In this document: piece by piece, positions 12,101-15,266 of the stretch | How the letters are laid out: each line of letters begins with the position of its first letter | Numbering within the stretch: the first letter of the stretch is position 1 | NCBI GenBank assembly: GCA_023247875.1 | Contig: JAHFFQ010000015.1 | Span: 1-15,266, forward strand | From: Candidatus Omnitrophota bacterium | GTDB taxonomy: Bacteria; Omnitrophota; Gorgyraeia; Gygaellales; Profunditerraquicolaceae | DNA: 15,266 nt | Direction of reading: 5' to 3' | Translations under genes and position numbers: made by a program | Notes under the pieces: generated by a model | What the model saw: only the letters and a program-made list of their open reading frames with translations | Database searches by the model: none | What the model was told of the DNA's origin: nothing

Positions 12101-15100
12101 ATGAAATGGGTATCCCAAAATGCTATCCATGTGCCCGAGTTGGTTATCATACATAAATTAGTTCAGCTTTCAGGTTTATCAGAAGAACGCGTGAAGCAAT
12201 GCCTCATTGCAAAACGAAGATTCTTGCGTGAAATTGATATTCCCAGTGCCAGGCCGGGGGCCCTGAAGATCGTAGAATATTTGTACAAAAAAGGCGTGCC
12301 CGAGGTATCCACCAGCGGTTCAGACAAGTCGCTGGTAATCCGCCAGCTCGAATCAACCGGTTTTCTTCAGTTTGTTCCGGAAGAGATGATTATCGGCGGG
12401 GATGATATCCTGCTTTCTACTCCACGGCTGGAAAATAAGGGGCATTATCGTAATCTGGTCTTGGAGGGCCTGAAATACCATTTTCCTCAGCATATCCTGC
12501 TTTATTTTAATAACTGGATTGACGGCGTGAAGTTTGTCATTGAGCAAGGTGGAATTGTATTTGGATTGCCTGAAGGAGAGGGCGAGGAATATGAAGCAAA
12601 CCGTAGAGCATTAATCGATGAAGGAGTAAATTATATTCTCCCCGGATGGGACGTACAAGAGGAAATCTTTCAATTGCTTGATATTTCTAAAGAATGCCAG
12701 CGCAAGCAGAGAGTAAACCCGATTTTTGAAGAAAAGGCAAGAGAGATACCGCTTATCCTGCCTGCGCCAAGAGTCGGTCCATTGAGCCTGCTCATCGATG
12801 TCAGCGTTGATTTAAAGACGCTTACCTATCACGAAGTTATTGATGACACAGGAGTTTTCCGCCGGGACGGAATCGTGGAATACGGGAGTCTTCAGATGCG
12901 GCCTATTGTTACTTTCCCCAGCTCGTATTTGCTTTCTCCCGAACGACATATGCAGGCGCATTTTAAAGATGAGGTTAAACAGTCCGTAGAGCGGATTTGG
13001 CCGCAAGGCAAGCGTTATACGAGGTATGGCGGGATAATTGTTTCCTGGGACAAGGAAGTGGATAAGGATGTTTGGACGACAAATATCGATACCGTCTATC
13101 TGCATAAGTGCCTTGAAGAATCGGGTTTGCTGGAAAATTCAAACATAAAGAGAGCCATTGAGATAGGAACAGGCGGAGGTCATATTTCCATTTTACTGGC
13201 CTGGCGCATACCCACGCTTGAAGAAATATTAATCAGCGATATCAGCTTCTATGCCTTACGGGCGGCCAAACGCAACATCATGCCCTACCTTATGCCTGCT
13301 CGCAGATTGAGGACGTATTTAGGTAAAGGATTCGGCGCTATGCCGAAAGGCAGGGCGGATATTATTGTAGTGAATCCTCCGTATATACCGTCGCCGCCTT
13401 TTGATACGCGCGCCCATAATGATCCTTACCGCGGCACCGGACTCATCAGGGAGGTTTTGAAAGATGGGATACACTGGCTTAATCCCGATAATCCCGAAGC
13501 AAGCATAGTGATAAATATAAGTTCACTGGCCGGGCAAGATGTTAGGGTTTATCTTGATGAATTCGGCCTCCAGTTGGACATAGAGATTCTTGGGCAGGAG
13601 CTGAAAGTACCGCTTAAAATAAGTTCTATTACGCAGGAATGGAAGGATTGGCTGTTGGAGCAAGGAGGCTTAGAATATTATGCTGATTGCCCCGAAGACC
13701 AAGAGCCGTATTGGCACATTCTGCAGGCATACCGTATCCGCCCTAGAATTGTGTCCAGCCCCGCTGCTTATACGTTTAAGGTATTCGGTTCCCTGGTGGA
13801 GACCTTCGGTAGTTCGGCAAGGTGCCTATTGGGAAGCGAGTCCTTTACCGGGGGGATAAGGATAATTTCACATCTTTCATCGGGCATATCAGCGTCGTTA
13901 GCTTTATTGAACCCATTTTCTTGCCAAAGACTGTTTTGTGCAATCATATTTTTGAACTGGTTTGTTAAATCGCACGGATCAAAAGGCCCTCCTTCAATTT
14001 TAGCTAGAGGGATAAATAAACTATTCTTCGCGCCAATTAACACTAATACCGCTTTTTCCAGGAGGAATAGGGCTGGTTCTAGCCCTGTATTTTCCATAAA
14101 TAACAGGAAATTATTTCCTCTGATCAGCCCAACGGCAGTGACGCACTCTTTTGACGATGCCTGTATATCTTCGCTTCCTCCTGATATCGCAAGCGAACTG
14201 ATCATAAGATCAGAAACCCAGTTCCTTATTTTTCTTCCCGGGGATATAAAACTATTAAAGCAAGATATCGGTTTAGAGAAGGCAAAAACCTTGCTTAAAG
14301 AAGCCACTTTTGGAGAAAACAGCGGGTTTTCTATCTTGGGTAAGCAGGGAAGTCTGGATACTCTTCCTGGTTGGTTGCGTATTCCATTTGTCCGGCTCAC
14401 CCATGAAAAGTTGTCCAGGCTGGGGCAGACCAGAGAGTTTGTCACGGTGGTCAATACCTCTAAATCTCAATTCCAGGAAGACGCAATAATACTAGCCGGA
14501 GTAGGAATTGATATTGCGCAAACTCCTTACCTTAAGCTTGAAGTAAGAAATAAAGGCTTGATGACCAAAAATCAGGAATTATTTAACACTATCCGTCAAA
14601 TAGCGGCGCTTAACGGCAGCATTAAAATTCTACCTTTGATCGGAAAAGGAATAAGCCGGGATATTTTACGGGCATTATTAGCTGTGGAGCAAATTATTGC
14701 TTTGCGCATTGAGGGAACGAAGCCTGGTTCCCGCAGGGGAATAGGCTCTTCGCTTCGGGATAAAGATAAAATAGACGAACTTATAACTTTGATTAGAGGA
14801 AACAGGCCGCTTATTCCATTAATCGCCGAATGCGGTATCGGTAATCCGGCGCATGCCCGCGAAGCATTGGAAATGGGGTTCGACGCCGTCTTAGTAAACG
14901 CAGCCATTACGCAATCTAATGATCCCATCGGAACTGCGCTTGCCTTTTCGAATACCGTTAAAACAGTTATCTCCGACGGCTGTAATGCGGGGGCATCTGA
15001 CAGCCCTGCCGTCTTTAATCTCGAGGAACGCAGCATTAATAACCGCGGATTACTTCTTTCCCGCAAGGAAGGTATCTTTGTTAACGCCTGCGATTGGCGT

Positions 15101-15266
15101 ATGATCATGGACTCTGTGATGAAAGCGGACAGAGGAGTTTTAAAGAAAGGAGAGCTTCTAGCGGTAAGCTCTCATCAACAAAAAGGCAAAGAAGCCCTCA
15201 TATCTACACTTGAGCCAGATGTGATAGGGATAGTCAAAATAATATGTGCGGAGCGGAATGTTTCAG
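2..15266 (+). CDS. Giant modular multi-enzyme protein (polyprotein-like), partial at both ends
   Basis: The frame starting at base 2 has no stop codon through base 15265, which is 5088 codons; both ends of the gene lie outside the window. Domain signatures of at least nine different families appear in order in this one frame: cupin, trypsin-like protease, TPR, HEAT, MalQ, phosphohexomutase, two HAD phosphatases, N-methyltransferase and ThiG. Coding in this frame is thus real and not chance openness. Recurrent Ser-Pro-Val-like linkers separate the modules. Three hydrophobic segments (4508-4549, 9986-10021, 10067-10111) could anchor or export parts of it, although most recognised modules are normally cytosolic enzymes. 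No ribosome binding site with a usable start in this frame marks an internal gene start. Whether the product stays as one chain or is processed cannot be seen from sequence. Giant genes are known in Omnitrophota; assigning this window there is inference. Confidence 0.95.
212..358 (+). other. Short unrecognised segment between two SPV linkers
   Basis: About 50 residues between the linkers at 203 and 365. It is poor in acidic residues, contains the hydrophobic patch AAALYYFL and resembles no family I know. It contains a perfect inverted repeat (listed separately), so it may be a small inserted element or a spacer rather than a folded domain. Confidence 0.4.
238..309. repeat. 15-bp perfect inverted repeat inside the reading frame
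   Basis: Bases 238-252 (agggctgcggcagaa) are the exact reverse complement of bases 295-309 (ttctgccgcagccct), separated by 42 bases. In RNA this would form a stable GC-rich stem. The right arm contains the agccct hexamer that also occurs in the linkers at 203 and 365, so this short segment holds the hexamer three times in one orientation and once inverted. It could be a relic of a small mobile palindrome, a recombination site or an mRNA structure. It lies within coding sequence and has no U-tract, so it is not a terminator. Confidence 0.75.
377..1118 (+). other. Trypsin-like (S1/HtrA-type) serine protease domain
   Basis: This module has the complete catalytic triad of a chymotrypsin-fold protease in the correct order and spacing. 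The His is in SASHVTN (His codon 590-592), the Asp in SSVDLAILRI (Asp codon 713-715), and the nucleophile in GTSGGPVL (Ser codon 962-964), followed by the usual strand GKIIGIVGG. Residue numbers in the window are His197, Asp238 and Ser321. The match is to the trypsin-like peptidase group that includes HtrA/DegP protease domains; no PDZ domain follows. All catalytic elements are intact, so activity is expected. The substrate is unknown. HtrA-type enzymes often cut after small aliphatic residues, so the SPV linkers of the same chain are candidate targets, but that is inference. Confidence 0.88.
1119..1516 (+). other. Helical tail after the protease, ending in linker DSPLLNN
   Basis: About 125 residues, largely predicted helix, with an acidic, cysteine-containing stretch at its start (ACDDFCDD, near 1100-1125). 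A weak hydrophobic patch (GALLVTLGIG) lies at about 1394-1425 after an ESPL motif at 1370. No family is recognised. It could be a C-terminal extension of the protease or a spacer leading into the TPR region; the linker at 1496-1516 closes it. Confidence 0.4.
1517..2455 (+). other. TPR-repeat region
   Basis: The segment is almost entirely helical and contains tetratricopeptide repeats. The clearest runs from about 1664 to 1765, with LLQWLGLKCFYLGEIDEAL followed by DIFEEVRNIDPD: the W-L-G-Y-G-A-F-P pattern of a TPR. A second repeat follows at about 1766-1860 (LLQHLGRYEKANALFIKAL), and more divergent helical pairs continue (FYLGELEEGL near 1922, LAKIHFLNKDYDLAL near 2200). TPRs bind peptides or other proteins; here they could hold modules of the chain together or recruit partners. 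No catalytic motif was seen. Confidence 0.75.
2456..3424 (+). other. Unrecognised alpha/beta module after the TPRs
   Basis: About 320 residues with mixed strands and helices and normal charged composition, so probably folded. Visible features are an amphipathic helical start (2520-2690), a strand-rich middle (about 2710-2810, with KLQLQVNYKWQVN), a basic helix (KKGLFGAKAKAKN near 2860-2890), and a paired-strand section (GGWHYLYYEPTQRKIYIVVV near 2960-3020). It ends at the SSPVYNN linker. I do not recognise the family and propose no function. Confidence 0.4.
3440..4303 (+). other. Unrecognised, mostly helical module
   Basis: Bounded by the SSPVYNN linker upstream and SSPVNN downstream, giving about 288 residues. 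The first 45 residues look like a TPR-type helical hairpin (LESALHRIGEEIENGDLDKAL). A strand-containing middle section follows (about 3655-3910), then a long helical part with many aromatic residues (WFLRNLISDYAYYTAYGNEAW near 4120-4180). No catalytic motif or known family was recognised. The neat linker-to-linker boundaries suggest an independently folding unit. Confidence 0.4.
4502..4549 (+). other. Internal lipoprotein-signal-like hydrophobic segment
   Basis: LDKITLLIAVALVF is followed by PAC (Cys codon 4547-4549) and then a Pro/Ser/Gln-rich stretch (SQPSKPAYTQDMPAPAED). A Lys, a hydrophobic core, a small residue and a Cys, then a disordered tail, is the layout of a bacterial lipoprotein signal, although Phe and Pro at -3 and -2 make the lipobox poor. 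It sits about 60 residues after the SSPVNN linker at 4310, deep inside the chain. It could be a transmembrane anchor, a remnant of a once separate lipoprotein, or an export signal exposed after processing. Confidence 0.45.
4658..4975 (+). other. HEAT-like repeat region
   Basis: Helical pairs with the pattern of HEAT/PBS-lyase-type repeats: IGRPAVVPLVRILLN (4706-4752), then TRASAAWCLAEIKDPLVIPI (about 4769-4829), then a third pair ending EALPFLKALKEA (about 4922-4959). Such repeats make protein-binding scaffolds. The region follows the lipoprotein-like segment and ends at the QSPV linker at 5045, so signal plus HEAT repeats could once have been a small surface or periplasmic lipoprotein. Confidence 0.6.
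5045..5095 (+). repeat. Linker doublet QSPV ... ASSPAS
   Basis: Two SP motifs exactly 12 residues apart (Ser codons 5048 and 5084), with AMSLASSPA at the second. A second doublet with the same 12-residue spacing lies at 6233 and 6269 (TSPL ... GMAVASPIN). Both have a Met a few residues before the second motif, which could be a former start codon of a joined gene. Confidence 0.6.
5096..6226 (+). other. Unrecognised basic helical module before MalQ
   Basis: About 377 residues. The first third (about 5225-5560) is very rich in Lys and Arg and helical (KKRAGRLARQQKSVYN), possibly coiled-coil. The middle (about 5640-5930) has strands and loops such as GGGFVSGQLVSLNGKAVRVR, and the last part is again helical, then strand-rich (ITLIRIGLDTRQYTGFIPL). 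The basic character suggests nucleic-acid or polyanion binding, but no known motif was found. It ends at the TSPL/ASPIN linker doublet. Confidence 0.4.
6281..7789 (+). other. malQ: 4-alpha-glucanotransferase (amylomaltase) domain, GH77
   Basis: A full-length GH77 domain of about 500 residues, the usual size of bacterial MalQ. It opens with GSGIIMHISSLPSRFGIGDLG, the family N-terminal signature apart from small changes. The catalytic nucleophile Asp is in VVDHFRGF (codon 7157-7159), the acid/base Glu in IAEDLG (7298-7300), and the third carboxylate in PGTHDNSTT (Asp 7469-7471). MNIPSTSEGNWLWR near the end matches the family C-terminal motif. The enzyme transfers alpha-1,4-glucan segments between maltodextrins, normally in the cytoplasm, releasing glucose. 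Linkers ASPIN upstream and SSPV downstream bound the domain within a few residues. Here it is an internal module with no start or stop of its own. The next module is a phosphohexomutase, which fits alpha-glucan metabolism. Confidence 0.95.
7805..9952 (+). other. Phosphoglucomutase/phosphomannomutase-family module
   Basis: All four hallmark sites of the alpha-D-phosphohexomutase family are present in order: the phosphoserine loop TASHNP (Ser codon 8369-8371), the metal loop DMDADR (8864-8881), the sugar-binding EESGG (9266-9280) and the phosphate-binding RPSGTE (9782-9799). An N-terminal family match (GFDNRFFSREYAD, then TPTPVSS) precedes the serine loop. The enzyme moves phosphate between C1 and C6 of a hexose through a phosphoserine and Mg2+. 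Sequence alone does not settle glucose versus mannose; EESGG and the MalQ neighbour favour glucose-1-phosphate. At about 715 residues it is longer than usual, with a roughly 120-residue helical N-terminal extension of unknown role. It lies between linkers SSPV (7793) and ASPV (9956). Confidence 0.92.
9974..10720 (+). other. Two-helix membrane hairpin plus unrecognised soluble domain
   Basis: Directly after the ASPVSPA linker come two hydrophobic helices, FLILACVGFICF (9986-10021) and YILLVIIAGIIILLL (10067-10111), joined by a short Cys-containing loop (DYCSKIPGMC). They are long enough to cross the membrane. About 200 soluble residues follow, with a strand/helix mix and an Arg/Lys-rich end (KQRRKRMF, 10688-10711). 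The soluble part is not recognised. If the chain is intact, the hairpin places both flanks on the same side of the membrane, so the cytosolic enzymes on either side could both stay in the cytoplasm. Confidence 0.6.
10721..10864 (+). repeat. Cluster of three SP linkers
   Basis: SALSPVT (Ser 10730), SASPLL (Ser 10808) and ANSPLY (Ser 10853) occur within 42 residues of low-complexity, proline-rich sequence with few acidic residues. No fold is apparent. It looks like a long disordered joint or several eroded linkers left by lost modules, placed just before the first HAD phosphatase. Confidence 0.5.
10865..11929 (+). other. HAD-superfamily phosphatase, Cof/IIB-like
   Basis: The four HAD motifs are visible. 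Motif I is AADYDDSL with nucleophile Asp 11072-11074 and general acid/base Asp 11078-11080. Motif II is FVISTG (Thr 11177). The motif III Lys is probably in SEKLDSL (11657-11659). Motif IV is ILGDSANDLSL (Asp 11726, Asp 11738). The roughly 155-residue gap between motif II and motif III and the GDSxND motif fit class IIB (Cof/sucrose-phosphatase type) with a large cap. Such enzymes dephosphorylate sugar phosphates; the substrate here is unknown. About 65 helical residues precede motif I. The module ends at the NSPAQN linker at 11930-11953. Confidence 0.85.
11954..12760 (+). other. Second HAD-like domain with altered active site
   Basis: Starts with the strand IVAVFDVHGTLL, in which the nucleophile Asp is kept (12011-12013) but the second Asp of the usual DxDGT is His. 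A helical cap of the class I type follows (about 12040-12240), then a probable motif II Ser/Thr in EVSTSGSDKS (about 12302-12331) and a possible Lys in LENKGHY (12434). Where motif IV GDxxxD is expected the sequence is LLYFNNWIDGVKF (about 12500-12535), with the first Asp replaced by Asn. The fold is clear but the chemistry may be altered or lost; a binding role is possible. It follows the first HAD through the NSPAQN linker, and no SPV linker separates it from the next module. Confidence 0.75.
12780..13753 (+). other. PrmC/HemK-like SAM-dependent N-methyltransferase module
   Basis: A Rossmann methyltransferase with SAM-binding motif I IEIGTGGGH (13157-13183), an acidic residue after strand 2 in ISDIS (Asp 13238-13240), and the catalytic motif NPPY (13373-13384), preceded by the strand ADIIVV. 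NPPY marks enzymes that methylate planar amide or amino nitrogens: PrmC/HemK on release-factor glutamine, rRNA m2G enzymes and some DNA adenine methyltransferases. The substrate is not determined. The roughly 120 residues before motif I (12790-13150) would be the recognition domain; they do not look like the PrmC N-terminal helical domain. The module ends at the SSPA linker at 13754. Confidence 0.82.
13768..14097 (-). other. Antisense-looking stretch: protein-like reading on the minus strand (inverted module or minus-strand ORF, 109 codons)
   Basis: Between linkers SSPA (13754) and SSPV (14078) the + frame stays open but reads poorly: about 108 residues with no Asp, only two Glu, and very many Ser, Phe and Leu. 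The opposite strand from ATG 14097-14095 to a stop at 13770-13768 reads 109 residues of ordinary composition (6 Asp, 9 Glu), for example LAKIEGGPFDPCDLTNQFKN. Upstream of 14097 the quality switches back to the + strand. This fits a module inverted in place with the + frame surviving by chance, because wobble positions coincide on the two strands, or a small nested minus-strand gene. No good ribosome binding site precedes the minus ATG. The family is not recognised. Confidence 0.4.
14090..14482 (+). other. Unrecognised N-terminal part of the ThiG-like module
   Basis: About 130 residues after the SSPV linker at 14078-14089, with normal charge balance and mixed helix and strand (LFLPGD region near 14234, then IGLEKAKTLLKEATFG at 14267-14314). 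It occupies the place where a ThiG protein would have its first barrel strands, but I see no ThiG N-terminal signature in it. It may be a divergent half barrel or a separate small domain. Confidence 0.4.
14483..14995 (+). other. ThiG-like (thiazole synthase-type) TIM-barrel segment
   Basis: Resembles the second half of ThiG, the enzyme that builds the thiamine thiazole ring from 1-deoxy-xylulose-5-phosphate. YLKLEVRNKG (14528-14557) matches the ThiG strand that carries the Schiff-base lysine (Lys codon 14534-14536). CGIGNPAHAREALEMGFDAV (14831-14890) then VNAAI matches the ThiG phosphate-binding GIGTPSDA ... LLNTAIA region. The typical ThiG N-terminal strands are not evident upstream, so it may be a divergent or reduced barrel, or another member of the phosphate-binding TIM-barrel group such as PdxS. 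Thiamine function is not proven. The segment ends at linker DSPAV (14999-15013). Confidence 0.65.
15014..15266 (+). other. Start of a further module, cut by the window end
   Basis: About 84 residues after the DSPAV linker, beginning FNLEERSINNRGLLLSRK, with a helix (MIMDSVMKADRG) and a strand (ELLAVSSH). The frame is still open at the last base. Composition is normal, so a folded domain probably begins here, but the family cannot be named from this fragment. Confidence 0.45.

Larger units (their letters stand above)
197..15013 (+). repeat. Dispersed in-frame SPV linker repeats at module boundaries
   Basis: A short peptide of the form (A/T/S/G/D)-S-P-(V/A/L/I), often followed by N or NN, recurs along the chain. 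The Ser codon of each copy begins at base 203 (TSPV), 365 (GSPVN), 1499 (DSPLLNN), 3431 (SSPVYNN), 4310 (SSPVNN), 5048 (QSPV), 5084 (SSPA), 6233 (TSPL), 6269 (ASPIN), 7796 (SSPV), 9959 (ASPV), 10730 (LSPV), 11939 (NSPAQN), 13757 (SSPA), 14081 (SSPV) and 15002 (DSPAV). Weaker copies are at 1373, 10808 and 10853. In each case where I recognise the flanking domain, the motif lies outside the fold: just before MalQ, between MalQ and the mutase, between the mutase and the membrane hairpin, between the two HAD domains, and after the methyltransferase and ThiG modules. Twelve of the 16 main copies use AGC for the serine. Their role (flexible joint, cleavage site or recombination scar) is inferred, not shown. 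Confidence 0.8.

Noticed and set aside
14069..14086. tRNA T-arm-like sequence (ggttct flanked by paired hexamers)
   Set aside because: No acceptor stem, anticodon arm or D-arm around it; it is a small palindrome overlapping an SPV linker.
14596..15108. Minus-strand open frame of 170 codons
   Set aside because: Opposite the ThiG-like GIGNPA and VNAAI motifs; Ser-rich and low-complexity in reading, so a shadow.
2..15266. CRISPR array, insertion sequence or transposase
   Set aside because: No regular repeat-spacer pattern, transposase motif or terminal inverted repeats with target duplication were seen.

Overview
The whole window is one uninterrupted + strand reading frame. The frame that starts at base 2 runs through 5088 sense codons to base 15265 with no stop, and neither the start nor the end of the gene is inside the window. 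I read every line of the sequence in this frame. The window is therefore an internal slice of a giant gene. No intergenic space, promoter, terminator, tRNA, rRNA or CRISPR array was seen. Moderate base composition and fused everyday metabolic enzymes in one enormous chain suggest an uncultured bacterium. Candidatus Omnitrophota is the first lineage I would test, because giant genes are known there; that placement is inference.

The chain is modular. From 5' to 3' it holds: the end of a cupin-like barrel (2-196); a short segment with a 15-bp perfect inverted repeat (212-358); a trypsin/HtrA-like serine protease with a complete His-Asp-Ser triad (377-1118) and a helical tail; a TPR region (1517-2455) and an unrecognised domain (2456-3424); a second unrecognised module (3440-4303); an internal lipoprotein-signal-like hydrophobic segment followed by HEAT-like repeats (4319-5047); a basic, helical unrecognised module (5096-6226); a full-length 4-alpha-glucanotransferase, MalQ (6281-7789); a phosphohexomutase of the phosphoglucomutase/phosphomannomutase family (7805-9952); a two-helix membrane hairpin with an unrecognised soluble part (9974-10720); a Cof-type HAD phosphatase (10865-11929); a second, degenerate HAD domain (11954-12760); a PrmC-like N-methyltransferase with an NPPY motif (12780-13753); a stretch whose protein-like reading lies on the opposite strand (13769-14077); a ThiG-like half barrel (14483-14995); and the start of another module (15014-15266).

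Most module boundaries carry the same short peptide, (A/T/S/G/D)-S-P-(V/A/L/I), often followed by Asn-Asn. About 16 copies occur, and they sit between domains rather than inside recognised folds. With an apparently active serine protease in the same chain, this suggests a cellular polyprotein, made as one product and possibly cut at the SPV linkers into separate enzymes. The alternative is a fixed mega-enzyme in which the linkers are only flexible joints.

MalQ and the phosphohexomutase are neighbours and would fit alpha-glucan use (glucan remodelling, then glucose-1-phosphate to glucose-6-phosphate). No such logic connects the HAD, methyltransferase and ThiG-like modules, so the chain looks like an accumulation of modules rather than one pathway.
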